Assembly: GCA_013204105.1 (NCBI GenBank)
Contig: JABMOM010000012.1
Coordinates: 1-51,982 of the forward strand
Direction: 5' to 3'
DNA: 51,982 nucleotides
Source: Flavobacteriales bacterium
Lineage (GTDB): Bacteria > Bacteroidota > Bacteroidia > Flavobacteriales_G > Salibacteraceae
Below, piece after piece: positions 1-8,690 of the stretch. The notes under the pieces are model-generated. The model did not search any database. It saw only the letters and a list, made by a program, of their open reading frames with translations, and was not told where the DNA came from. Made by a program: the position numbers and the translations under genes. Each line of letters starts with the position of its first letter. Position 1 is the first letter of the stretch.

Positions 1-503
1 GAGTTCGTTTGAATGTTGGTTGTATTGGCAGCAATGTCGGCTTGAGCTGCAGCTATGGAGTCAGCATTCTCCTGAATGATCGCGATGTTGGCGGCAATAT
101 CCGCTTGCGCTGCCGCAATGGAATCTGAGTTCGTTTGAATGTTGGTTGTATTGGCAGCAATATCAGCTTGAGCTGCAGCTATGGAGTCAGTATTCTCCTG
201 AATGTTCGCAATGTTGGTGGCAATATCCGCTTGCGCTGCCGCAATGGAATCTGAGTTCGTTTGAATGTTGCTTGCATTGGCAGCAATGTCGGCTTGAGCT
301 GCGGCGATGGAGTCAGTATTCTCCTGAATGTTTGCGATGTTGGTGGCAATATCTGCTTGTGCTGCAGCAATGGAATCTGCGTTCGTTTGAATGTTGGTTG
401 AATTCGCAGCAATGTCGGCTTGGGCAGCAGCGATGGAATCAACGTTTTCTTGAATGTCAGCACTATTCGCAGCGATATCCGCCTGCATAGCAAGCATCGA
501 GTC
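1..503 (-). repeat. 63-bp tandem repeats (126-bp higher-order period) coding the coiled-coil stalk
   Basis: Eight 63-bp units lie in frame. Alternating units differ (IQTN versus IQEN types), giving a 126-bp super-period: the same start word recurs at 3, 129, 255 and 381. The unit nearest the head (441-503) is the most degenerate. The array runs off the left edge, so the total copy number is unknown. Confidence 0.95.
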
Positions 504-1574
504 GTTCAAGAGACTGATGCTGTCCTGATTGATGGCTACCTGAGCAGCGATGGAATCAATGGTGTTTGTCAACAAGTTCACAATCGTCTGAAGCTCTTGG
601 TCTGTCGCTAGCACTGAAATATTGAGGTCATAGGCTTGTCCACCACCCTCGGTGATTCGCAGTGTGGTATCGTCCACGAGCTCAAAGCCTTGCAGTGAAT
701 CACTCATGGCTTGCCAAAGCACATTACCACCGCCATCGGTAACCAATACTTGACCTGCAGCACCATCGATCGAAGGAAAACGGTATGCGCCATTGATGGA
801 AAGTGAATCCACTTCAGTGAGTCCGGAAACATCCAGCAAAGCTTGGGGATCATCATTGCCGATGCCTACCTTGCCAAAACGATCGATAAACAGACGCGAG
901 TAATACGTCGTGCCGTCAAAATATTCGAACATCAAGCCGTTTTGAGTGGCTGCATCTTGACGGTGGAGGACATTCCAACGTCGGTTTTGACCAGCTGCAC
1001 CGAGCAACATTCCTGCGTAATTGTTACCATCTCCTGAACCAGAAAATGCGGCATACGCGCTTTGGCCAGTTAAAAACATATCGAGGTCGGCAATGGGTTG
1101 GTCTGTGCCTATACCTACTTTCTTATTGGTAAAGACCGTGGAATCATTGATGCCCCAATCCCCGTCGTCTGAGCTTTCTGCGAAGAGAGCGTAGGGTACG
1201 GACATCATCTGGGTCGTTCCCATGTCCAAGGAACCGATTTGCACATTGAGGAAGACCGTTCCAGTTTCCCAAGTCACATCCAAAAAGGTTCCCAGCGTTG
1301 GTGTTCCATCTCCAATGATCAACGAAAAGAGGCCGTACGTATTGGTCTGGACCGAATGCACTTCGATGTACTGGGTCGTACTCAAGGACGCGTTCTGCGC
1401 CAAGGTGATGGTCACGTCCAACGTGGTGTCCGCAAAGGGTTCACCGTCCGCATTTCTGGCTACCGCTTGGTAGTTGATGCCCTGGGGGCTTTGTGCTAAG
1501 ACGTTGATTGAGAACGTTATGAATAGGAGAAATAGGAGAGATGCAGTTCTCCATAGAGATGACAACCGAGACAT
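1..1574 (-). CDS. Secreted surface/tail-fibre-like protein with 21-residue coiled-coil repeats (3' end beyond window)
   Basis: The frame is open from ATG at 1574 to the window edge (about 524 residues, C-terminus missing). It begins with a signal peptide (MSRLSS, then a Leu/Phe/Ile-rich core, LAQ cleavage) and the motif QSPQGINYQAVARNADG, which is common at the start of Bacteroidota surface proteins often annotated as tail-fibre or collagen-like. Residues about 20-130 look like a beta-sandwich head domain and about 150-330 carry short fibre-type modules (KVGIGT and KVGIGN motifs). From about residue 340 the chain becomes tandem 21-residue units, DSIAAAQADIAAN plus TNIQTNS or ANIQENT, that is three heptads per unit with Ile at a and Asn at many d positions. 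A trimeric extracellular stalk is the best inference. The C-terminal anchor, chaperone or sorting domain is not visible. The function is unknown; adhesion or an appendage is a guess. Confidence 0.85.
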   Translation of the reverse strand, partial: MSRLSSLWRTASLLFLLFITFSINVLAQSPQGINYQAVARNADGEPFADTTLDVTITLAQNASLSTTQYIEVHSVQTNTYGLFSLIIGDGTPTLGTFLDVTWETGTVFLNVQIGSLDMGTTQMMSVPYALFAESSDDGDWGINDSTVFTNKKVGIGTDQPIADLDMFLTGQSAYAAFSGSGDGNNYAGMLLGAAGQNRRWNVLHRQDAATQNGLMFEYFDGTTYYSRLFIDRFGKVGIGNDDPQALLDVSGLTEVDSLSINGAYRFPSIDGAAGQVLVTDGGGNVLWQAMSDSLQGFELVDDTTLRITEGGGQAYDLNISVLATDQELQTIVNLLTNTIDSIAAQVAINQDSISLLNDSMLAMQADIAANSADIQENVDSIAAAQADIAANSTNIQTNADSIAAAQADIATNIANIQENTDSIAAAQADIAANASNIQTNSDSIAAAQADIATNIANIQENTDSIAAAQADIAANTTNIQTNSDSIAAAQADIAANIAIIQENADSIAAAQADIAANTTNIQTN

Positions 1575-1685
1575 AGGTTAGCTTTTTGGTCAGTTATGAA
1601 ACCTACCCAAAGGCCTTTCTCACCGGACCAAAAGCTTGAGTGAAGCCATTTTGCCGACGATTAAACAATAGGGTCTGTTGCTTAC

Positions 1686-1693
1686 CAAAAGTA
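1686..1693 (-). promoter_or_regulatory. Possible -7 box (TAnnTTTG type) for the fibre gene
   Basis: On the minus strand this reads TACTTTTG, a full match to the Bacteroidota -7 consensus, 111 bases before the ATG at 1574. No clear TTG -33 element is seen at the usual spacing, so the call is weak. Confidence 0.35.
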
Positions 1694-1755
1694 ATTTTTC
1701 ACTTTGGAAAACATAGTCGGTACGCGGATTTAATCGAAAGGGTTTCGGCAACACG

Positions 1756-1786
1756 AAAAAAAAGGGGCCGGATTTTCCGGCCCCTT
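1756..1786 (-). terminator. Rho-independent terminator after the DUF2723 gene
   Basis: A perfect 10-bp stem (1762-1771 with 1777-1786, GGGGCCGG core) with a 5-base loop is followed on the minus strand by eight T. It lies 25 bases past the stop codon of the DUF2723 gene and separates it from the fibre gene. Confidence 0.9.
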
Positions 1787-1810
1787 GAAGATCAGCGAAT
1801 GATGACGTGC

Positions 1811-4800
1811 CTACTGACGCTGTTGCTGCGTAGTGCCAACCAAAGACTGGTAGTACGTTTCAGCCTCTTCAACCAATGGGTCGATGTATTCGTCCATTTC
1901 GGTCACCTTGTAGCGCTTGTTCAGATTTTTAAGTTGCTGAATCACGGCAAAAGCTTGATTTACCTCACGGTTGACGGAAGAAGTGTATTTCCGATCCAAT
2001 GAAGCGTAGTAGCGCAAGTGTTCCATGTAGTTGTCACCTAGCATTTTGGCTAGTCCCATGCCTTTCTCGTTGTTGCCAACTTGGAAGTACGATTCGGTGA
2101 CCTGGATGAGCGTTACATCTTTAGGAGTATTCACTGTAACGGTCATGGCCATGCACTTATCCAACACAGCTTCTGCGCGCTCGTTATCGCCTTCCTTGAT
2201 CAATGCGTCTGCAAGACGGGAGAAATTCAAGCGAAGATTGGTCACGAACCTGAGGTTGTTCTCGTCCAAGAATACGTCCGGATCTTCCATGTTTCCAAAG
2301 GCAAATTCTTCCATCATGTTGGTGTACATGATGTCGGTCTCCACCTCTCCGAAGTAACCAAATTGATTACGGTCATCCTTCACTTTGTACGGAACCAATC
2401 GATAGGTGAAGCCTTCGTGTTGCATGTATTCTTCAAGCCCGAAGTAACTGCTCTTAGGCATGGTGTTGGCGTAGTAGATCGGACGTTCCCAGTTGTTGTT
2501 GGCAAGGATGTCGAGCATCACCAACTCACTCTTTAGGACGTACTGACCACCCACTTCCCACTCCAAGGCATCTACCACTCGGTTCGCATATTCAGGGCCT
2601 ACGGTTCCATTACCCACAACAGTAGCGGAATCGACAGGTACCCTGAAATTACGGGTAGGGAAGTAGTTCATTTTTTGACCTTGGCCAAACATCTCCTGAT
2701 TCTGTTCGTCGAGCACAAAGGAGACAAGGTCCGCCACATTAATGTGCGCATCGGACTTCTTACGTATCGGCACATAGTCACGCGTTCCTTGGCGGTAATC
2801 GTTCTTCTCCATGCTCAGCTGAATGGGCTTACCATCGTAGGCCTGCCGTCTGATCATGTCGATGAACCATTCTGTACTTGCCAAGGTAAGGTTCACAATA
2901 CGTACGTCAGTTCTGTATCCTTCCACCTCTTGCAAATACCACAGTGGGAAGGTATCGTTGTCACCGTTGGTGAATAAAATGGCATCTTTCTCGCACGAAT
3001 CCAAGTAATTCTTGGCAATCGCACGCGCCGTATATCGATTAGATCGGTCGTGGTCGTCCCATCCTTCACTCGCCATTAATATGGGACCGGACAAGCACAG
3101 CACGGTAGCAAGTCCTGCTTGTAGTTTTTGATCCTTGATCACTTGGCCTATTCCATACATGACCGCCAGTAAGATTGAACTCACGATGGCGATGTAGAAC
3201 ATCAAGTACGCGAAGGAGGTGTTGCCTCCGAAGAGCGTGCCTATAAGGATCAAACCGATGGAACCTCCGGCCGTGTAAGCAATGGTCATTCCTAGGTCTT
3301 TGACGGTCAAGTTACGCGCAGCGTCGTAAAGCGCCAACACCCCGAAGCCTATCCATATCGCAAAGGCGTAGAAGGATCCAGCGTAGGCGTAATCACGCTC
3401 CCGTGGTTGGAAGGGATATTGATTGAGGTAGAGCACAATCGCCAAACCTGTGAAGAAGAATAAGAGTAAGACCACCCATGCCGTCTGCGAATCGCTTCGG
3501 AAGTGGAAGATCATTCCCAGCAATCCAAGTATCAGCGGTATGGCCAAGTATAAATTGCGCGCTTTTTGACCCTCGAGATAGGAGGGAAGTTCTGCTTGGT
3601 TACCAACGTGCGCTTCATCAATGAAGCCCACCCCAGTCATCCAGTTACCATCCATAAAATTGCCATGGCCTTGCGTGTCGTTCTGTCTACCAGAGAAATT
3701 CCACATGAAATAGCGGAGATACATCCAACCCACTTGATACTTCACGAAGTAGGAGATGTTTTCGCTGAACGTCGGTTTTCGGATGGTGGTCGTCTGACCA
3801 CGTGCGTCGCGGAACTTGATCGGTTTTCCTTTGAAATCAGACCATTCTTTATACGCCCTTACGTGGTTCTTCTTCGGACTCCACATTCGTGGAAAAATAC
3901 CTTTGAATTCGCTGGCGTAGTTTGGTTTTGAGTTCTTTCGATCGTCCGAAATTTCATACTTGCCCGTTTCCTGATTTGGATAGTAGACAGGGGTGCCGTC
4001 TAGGTACGGTGTTTCCCGATCGAGCGGCGAATTAAAGTACTGTCCGTAAGCCAAGGGGAAATCTCCATATTGCTCACGATTGAGGTAGGAGAGTAGGTTT
4101 ACTAAGTTTTCAGGATTGTTTTCATCAATAGGAGTATTGGCATTCGAACGGATGAGAATCAACACGAACGAGGAATAGCCGATCATGATTACCAAAAGCG
4201 CGAGCAAGGCCGTATTCCAAACCGGGCGATGCGTCTTGATGGTATAGGCGATTCCATATACGATGGCGCCAAGCAATAAGATCATAAAGATTACCGAACC
4301 TAAATGGAAGGGAAGTCCGAATGAATTGACCATCACAAATTCAAATCCGGCCGCCCAGTCTACGATGCCAGGAATAATAACGCTTTGGATGCCCCCCAAG
4401 GTGACCACACCCAGTGCTCCAGCGATGACCATCCCTTTGAGGTTGGGCTTGAATTTCTTGAAATAGATCACGTAGGCGATCGCTGGGATGGCGAGCAGAT
4501 TCAAGAGGTGGATACCAATTGAGAGTCCAACCAAGTAAGCAATAAGAATGATCCACCTGTCCGCTTTTGGTTCATGGGCTTTAGATTCCCATTTAAGGAT
4601 GGCCCAGAAGGATATGGCTGTCATCAAAGAGGAAAGGGCGTACACCTCACCCTCTGTGGCCGAGAACCAAAAGGTGTCAGACCAGGTATATGCAAGGCTG
4701 CCGATAATCGCCGCACCAAGTGTGCCGACCATGTCGCCTTGTGAAAGCTCATCCACACCTGTCTTAAGGCTGAAGAGTTTCTTGGCCAATGCGGTGATGG

Positions 4801-5080
4801 TCCAAAAAAGAAAGAGAATTGTAAATGCACTCGACAATGCCGAAATAAGGTTCACCATGTACGCCACGTTTTCAGGGGCGGCGAACATCGAGAAGAGTCG
4901 ACCTACAAGAAGGAAGGTAGGTGCGCCCGGTGGGTGACCTACTTCGAGGCGATAAGAGGTTGCGATGTATTCACCACAGTCCCAAAAACTGGCCGTGGGT
5001 TCAACGGTGCTGATATAGGTAAATGCAGCAATGGCAAAGACCAGCCAGCCGAGGAGGTTGTTCCACTTCTTGTAATTCAT
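1811..5080 (-). CDS. DUF2723 family membrane glycosyltransferase-like protein
   Basis: 1089 residues. The N-terminal half is a polytopic membrane protein with about a dozen hydrophobic segments. The first periplasmic loop holds SFWDCGEYIATSYRLEVGHP, the hallmark of DUF2723 and the place where GT-C fold transferases carry their catalytic acidic residue. The family is related to eukaryotic TMEM260, an O-mannosyltransferase, and is assigned to glycosyltransferase family 117. The C-terminal third (about 700-1089) is soluble, contains EGYRTDVRIVNLTL and DNDTFPLWY motifs typical of the Bacteroidota members, and ends in helical TPR-like sequence. It probably transfers a sugar from a lipid carrier at the outer face of the inner membrane, but donor and acceptor are unknown. 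It stands alone, with its own terminator and a 162-bp upstream gap in which I see no clear promoter. Confidence 0.93.
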   Translation of the reverse strand: MNYKKWNNLLGWLVFAIAAFTYISTVEPTASFWDCGEYIATSYRLEVGHPPGAPTFLLVGRLFSMFAAPENVAYMVNLISALSSAFTILFLFWTITALAKKLFSLKTGVDELSQGDMVGTLGAAIIGSLAYTWSDTFWFSATEGEVYALSSLMTAISFWAILKWESKAHEPKADRWIILIAYLVGLSIGIHLLNLLAIPAIAYVIYFKKFKPNLKGMVIAGALGVVTLGGIQSVIIPGIVDWAAGFEFVMVNSFGLPFHLGSVIFMILLLGAIVYGIAYTIKTHRPVWNTALLALLVIMIGYSSFVLILIRSNANTPIDENNPENLVNLLSYLNREQYGDFPLAYGQYFNSPLDRETPYLDGTPVYYPNQETGKYEISDDRKNSKPNYASEFKGIFPRMWSPKKNHVRAYKEWSDFKGKPIKFRDARGQTTTIRKPTFSENISYFVKYQVGWMYLRYFMWNFSGRQNDTQGHGNFMDGNWMTGVGFIDEAHVGNQAELPSYLEGQKARNLYLAIPLILGLLGMIFHFRSDSQTAWVVLLLFFFTGLAIVLYLNQYPFQPRERDYAYAGSFYAFAIWIGFGVLALYDAARNLTVKDLGMTIAYTAGGSIGLILIGTLFGGNTSFAYLMFYIAIVSSILLAVMYGIGQVIKDQKLQAGLATVLCLSGPILMASEGWDDHDRSNRYTARAIAKNYLDSCEKDAILFTNGDNDTFPLWYLQEVEGYRTDVRIVNLTLASTEWFIDMIRRQAYDGKPIQLSMEKNDYRQGTRDYVPIRKKSDAHINVADLVSFVLDEQNQEMFGQGQKMNYFPTRNFRVPVDSATVVGNGTVGPEYANRVVDALEWEVGGQYVLKSELVMLDILANNNWERPIYYANTMPKSSYFGLEEYMQHEGFTYRLVPYKVKDDRNQFGYFGEVETDIMYTNMMEEFAFGNMEDPDVFLDENNLRFVTNLRLNFSRLADALIKEGDNERAEAVLDKCMAMTVTVNTPKDVTLIQVTESYFQVGNNEKGMGLAKMLGDNYMEHLRYYASLDRKYTSSVNREVNQAFAVIQQLKNLNKRYKVTEMDEYIDPLVEEAETYYQSLVGTTQQQRQ

Positions 5081-5242
5081 ACTCAGGTCGTTCTCAATTG
5101 TTCATGTAGGAAAGGCGCGAATTTAGAACTCTGACCAATAAGGATGCGCTAAGAGAGGTTAGTAAATCATAGAAATTCATAAACCTTTGACTCTCTGGCA
5201 ACCATAGACCACCTCGTTCGTATTCGGCCGTGTTATAATCGA

Positions 5243-6403
5243 TCAATTTGCTCGGAAAAAATCGATGACGCTCAAGTTCACTAAGTGCACCTCTCGGTAA
5301 TAATAGTGTAGGATGTCGTCATAAGGCTGTCCGCTCTTCGCCATATTCATAGCTCCTTCTTGGCACAAGCCAACGCCGTGGCCATATCCATGCCCTTCAA
5401 GGATAACGGAATCTTGAACGGCGTCGATGGAGAAAAAAGCACTTTGAAGTCCCAAATCATATCGGATGCGCTTGAAGTGAACGCGAAACCCATCAGGGTT
5501 TAGGTAGTGCTGTCGTTCGTCGGGGCAATAGTCCAAGGCGATGTCACGGGCGGTTGGCTCATATACAGGGTAGCCATGCGAAACGCTTAGGTAGTTCAAC
5601 CATTTGTCTCTCGTAAAAGCCGTACGCCAATAGGAATGATTCTCCTGCAGGCAATGTTCGTCTTCTCGCGCTCGCAAGTAATTCAGGTAACCACTCCAGA
5701 CGTCTTCGCTGTTGCACGTGTAGCCTCCGCAATTGCTGTGAAATGCTGCGGTCACCAGGTTGATGTCACTGTCGACAATCACGATTCCAATGGTCTCTTG
5801 GGTGCCTTTGACAATATCTGGATTGTTCATGCTCCTACGGTGATACACTTGGCAGTGCACTTTGTCGCAAAGCTGAAATCCTTCGGCTTCGTGCCTTCTT
5901 CGATTGTTGAGTGCGTAAGTGCGGCAGATCACAGCCTGAACCTTATAGTACTCCTTGGGCTCTTTGATGCCTGCTTCTCCTTCGATCACTCCTGCTACGT
6001 AATGCTCGATGTACACTTCATTCACTATCCGCAGCTTGCCTTGGAAGGGTTTAAAGCTGAAGTTGTCATTGTACTCGTGGAGCTCTCTATCGCCTTTGGG
6101 TTGGATTTTTAGGCTGCTGCCCCATACCGTACGTTTGATCTCTACATTATAAAACGTGCCCAGGTCTTGTGTGATGGTGCGCACATGGATCAATCCATCC
6201 TGATTGAGGATACGTACGATAGCGCTCTCCTTGAGGTCTAGGATGAGCTTGCCATTGCCATAGATGGAATAGCTGCCAAGGCTTGTTTGAACCGTTACTT
6301 CGCTGGGTTCATTGTTCCAAAAAAGCCCAATATTGAGCACTTTATTGGATGCTGAAGCCCCAAGACCACAAGCCACAAGAAGTACAATGAGAAATCCACG
6401 CAT
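5243..6403 (-). CDS. SpoIID/LytB domain protein (peptidoglycan-active)
   Basis: 386 residues from the ATG at 6403. The frame extends to 6436, but the downstream Met starts a hydrophobic leader, MRGFLIVLLVACGLGAS, which is a signal peptide and may be lipidated at Cys12 (LVAC). The SpoIID domain spans about 120-380: YVAGVIEGEAG with the likely catalytic Glu143, then KVQAVICRTYAL, HSNCGGYTC and the C-terminal GHGYGHGVGLCQEGA motif. SpoIID is a lytic transglycosylase acting on denuded glycan in spore formers; in Bacteroidota, which do not sporulate, the relative presumably trims cell-wall glycan, and its substrate is not known. It is the last gene of the surE-lpxB operon, 38 bases after lpxB. Confidence 0.9.
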   Translation of the reverse strand: MRGFLIVLLVACGLGASASNKVLNIGLFWNNEPSEVTVQTSLGSYSIYGNGKLILDLKESAIVRILNQDGLIHVRTITQDLGTFYNVEIKRTVWGSSLKIQPKGDRELHEYNDNFSFKPFQGKLRIVNEVYIEHYVAGVIEGEAGIKEPKEYYKVQAVICRTYALNNRRRHEAEGFQLCDKVHCQVYHRRSMNNPDIVKGTQETIGIVIVDSDINLVTAAFHSNCGGYTCNSEDVWSGYLNYLRAREDEHCLQENHSYWRTAFTRDKWLNYLSVSHGYPVYEPTARDIALDYCPDERQHYLNPDGFRVHFKRIRYDLGLQSAFFSIDAVQDSVILEGHGYGHGVGLCQEGAMNMAKSGQPYDDILHYYYREVHLVNLSVIDFFRAN

Positions 6404-6441
6404 ACAGGGCAAAAATACCTGCTCCCCTTCCGGCAAAGGAG

Positions 6442-7554
6442 TCAGTCGGCAATGATTTTCAACAATCGGCTTGCGACAAAGCGAGAGGCGCCTTTTTGCC
6501 CAAGCTTTTCCTTGAGGATGCCGTAGGATGCAAGTACGGCTTCACGTCGCTCGCCCCCCTTGACTACATTGCCCAATTCGCGCGTAAGGTTGGTGGAGTT
6601 AACCTCTGCTTGTATTAGCTCTTTGACGACCTCCTTGTCCATGATGAGATTGACTAAACTGATGAATTTGACTTTCACCAACCAACGTGCAATGAGCACG
6701 CTGATGGGATTCGCTTTGTAGACGACCACTTGCGGTGTCCCAATCAATGCAGTTTCTAAGGTTGCTGTTCCCGAAGTAACGATGGCAGCTTCGGACAGCG
6801 CGAGTAGGTCGTAGGTGTTGCCCTCTAACAAGACAACATCATCAGGAAGGCTGTGATAGAGCCCTTCAGGTTGCCATGCCACCTTAGAGACGACGAATTG
6901 ATGCGCAGGAAAGGATGCGATGATCTTGGCGATCGGTTCGAGCAACAAGCTGATTTCTTGTTTGCGACTGCCGGGCAACAGCGCGATGATAGGTCTGTCA
7001 CTCAAGCCGTGTTGCTTGCGAAACAATGGCCCATCCACTTCGATGTGCTTGATTTCGTCGAGCAGCGGGTGTCCAACGAATTCAGCGGATACACCATGCT
7101 TTTCGTAAAAGGCTTTTTCAAATGGGAGGATAACGAAAACGTGATCAACATATCGCTTGATCTTTTCCACCCTGGATTCTTTCCAAGCCCATATCTGAGG
7201 GGAGATGTAATAGGCGACAGGTATGCCCATTTTCTTGATCCGCTTCGCCATGCGCAGGTTGAATCCGGGATAGTCCATCAAGACGACCAGGTCTGGCTGA
7301 AATGCCTGAATGTGTTCAACGCACAGATCGAAATTTTTGAGGATTGTTCTCAAGTTGGCCGCCACTTCTACAAAGCCCATGAAGGCGAGATCATCGACGT
7401 GTTTTAGTACTTCAGCTCCAGCTGAACGCATACGGTCGCCGCCCCAGCAAGCTATAGACAATGCAGGATCTTGACTTAACAGTTCCTTGACGAGATTGCT
7501 CCCGTGCAGATCACCGCTGGGTTCACCGGTAATGATGAAGATCCTATGAGACAT
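6442..7554 (-). CDS. lpxB: Lipid-A-disaccharide synthase LpxB
   Basis: 370 residues starting MSHRIFIITGEPSGDLHG. The longer open frame to 7599 adds 15 residues without family similarity. LpxB condenses UDP-2,3-diacylglucosamine with lipid X to the lipid A disaccharide on the inner face of the inner membrane (GT19, GT-B fold). Diagnostic stretches are GEPSGD near the N-terminus, MDYPGFNLRMAKRIKK, YYISPQIWAWKESR, FVGHPLLDE, LLPGSRKQEI and the C-terminal TSGTATLETALIGTPQVV. The length is close to the usual 370-390. The start lies inside the upstream small gene (11-base overlap), which suggests translational coupling. Confidence 0.97.
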   Translation of the reverse strand: MSHRIFIITGEPSGDLHGSNLVKELLSQDPALSIACWGGDRMRSAGAEVLKHVDDLAFMGFVEVAANLRTILKNFDLCVEHIQAFQPDLVVLMDYPGFNLRMAKRIKKMGIPVAYYISPQIWAWKESRVEKIKRYVDHVFVILPFEKAFYEKHGVSAEFVGHPLLDEIKHIEVDGPLFRKQHGLSDRPIIALLPGSRKQEISLLLEPIAKIIASFPAHQFVVSKVAWQPEGLYHSLPDDVVLLEGNTYDLLALSEAAIVTSGTATLETALIGTPQVVVYKANPISVLIARWLVKVKFISLVNLIMDKEVVKELIQAEVNSTNLTRELGNVVKGGERREAVLASYGILKEKLGQKGASRFVASRLLKIIAD

Positions 7555-7849
7555 ATTTGAAATAGATGATGAAGGGTGCGTACAGCAAAGTTCCTCCAAT
7601 CACTCCTTGGGCGAGACGAAGCATGTTAAATCGCGTTCCAGCAAAAAAGAAGACGAGGTTGAAAATCAAGCTAACCGAAATAATGGCGCTGTGCGTGCTC
7701 GAAGAATTCTTGATGAAGCGGATGAAATTCTCCAACGGCATGTGGGTTGAAGTGAAAAGGTAGAATGCCAGAAACCCAAACAGAGGTCCGATCAACCCCA
7801 ACAAGAGTCCAATCCACATGCGATCTAATCTGACGTTCAGGCCTTCCAT
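7544..7849 (-). CDS. Small three-span membrane protein of the surE-lpxB operon
   Basis: 101 residues with three predicted membrane spans (about 12-32, 56-75 and 79-97). I do not recognise a named family. It overlaps surE by 13 bases at its 5' end and lpxB by 11 bases at its 3' end, so it is locked between the two. This argues it is a real, co-translated gene and perhaps envelope-related. It has no cysteines, charged pockets or motifs that would suggest an enzyme. Confidence 0.82.
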   Translation of the reverse strand: MEGLNVRLDRMWIGLLLGLIGPLFGFLAFYLFTSTHMPLENFIRFIKNSSSTHSAIISVSLIFNLVFFFAGTRFNMLRLAQGVIGGTLLYAPFIIYFKYVS

Positions 7850-8604
7850 TCTTTGATTTTGTTTAGGATGTCATGGTGGGTAAGGTCGTAGGATACAGGA
7901 ACCACAGAGACGTAGCCTTTTTGAAGGGCATAGAGGTCAGTGTCTTCGGCATGCTCTTCATAGGGTTGGAAGTGCCCCGTCAGCCAATAATAATCTTTTC
8001 CAGAAGGATCTTGCCGTTGATCGAACTCTTCCACCCATTTAGCGTGCGCTTGCCGGCAAAATCGAATCCCCTTGATCATTTCCAAGGGAAGTCTAGGAAT
8101 GTTGACGTTCAGGCAGAAGTTCAATTTGTCCTTGGACAGGACCAAAGCAATCATTTCTCTCACGTAATGCTTCGAAGCTTCGAAATTTGCTTCCAAACTG
8201 TGATCCAACAAAGAGAAGCCCAAGGAGGGTATGCCTTCGATGTAGCCTTCCAGTGCGGCGCTCATCGTCCCAGAATAGATCACGTTGATGCTTGCGTTTG
8301 AGCCGTGATTGATGCCAGAAAGGATTAGATCTGGGGCCCTGTCCAGGATCACATCCAAGGCGATTTTGACGCAATCCACCGGAGTGCCGGTGCACTGGTA
8401 CCCTTCGTAATCGCCATCGACCGGCATTTTTTCCATGCGAAGCGTAGAGTTAATCGTGATGGCGTGGCCCATGCCGCTTTGGGGTTTGTCTGGAGCAATC
8501 TTGATCACGTCGCCGAATTCCAAGGCCACCTCGGTCAAGGCCTTGATGCCAGGCGCATGGTATCCATCATCGTTTGTTACTAAGATCAAGGGTCGTTCAG
8601 ACAT
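7837..8604 (-). CDS. surE: 5'/3'-nucleotidase SurE
   Basis: 255 residues, usual length. SurE is a cytoplasmic metal-dependent phosphatase acting on nucleoside 5'- and 3'-monophosphates and short polyphosphate. The N-terminal ILVTNDDGYHAPGI carries the metal-binding Asp12 and Asp13; a Ser in PQSGMGHAIT and the Asn in LSGINHGSN complete the site. CTGTPVDCVKIAL and the YSGTMSAALEG motif are also typical. It is the first gene of a minus-strand operon with the small membrane protein, lpxB and the SpoIID gene. It is divergent from the Omp28-like gene across 86 bp. Confidence 0.97.
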   Translation of the reverse strand: MSERPLILVTNDDGYHAPGIKALTEVALEFGDVIKIAPDKPQSGMGHAITINSTLRMEKMPVDGDYEGYQCTGTPVDCVKIALDVILDRAPDLILSGINHGSNASINVIYSGTMSAALEGYIEGIPSLGFSLLDHSLEANFEASKHYVREMIALVLSKDKLNFCLNVNIPRLPLEMIKGIRFCRQAHAKWVEEFDQRQDPSGKDYYWLTGHFQPYEEHAEDTDLYALQKGYVSVVPVSYDLTHHDILNKIKEWKA

Positions 8605-8690
8605 ATCCAGCTTTTGTGGTTCGGTTGCGAATCTAGAAAACGCGGTGTTGAAAATGTATTAATTTCACCACCAAATTCTAGAAACGCACT

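Noticed and set aside
146-493. Open frames of about 100 residues on both strands in the repeat array
   Set aside because: They are by-products of the 63-bp repeat, start with TTG or similar, and oppose or shift the one frame that has a signal peptide and family similarity.
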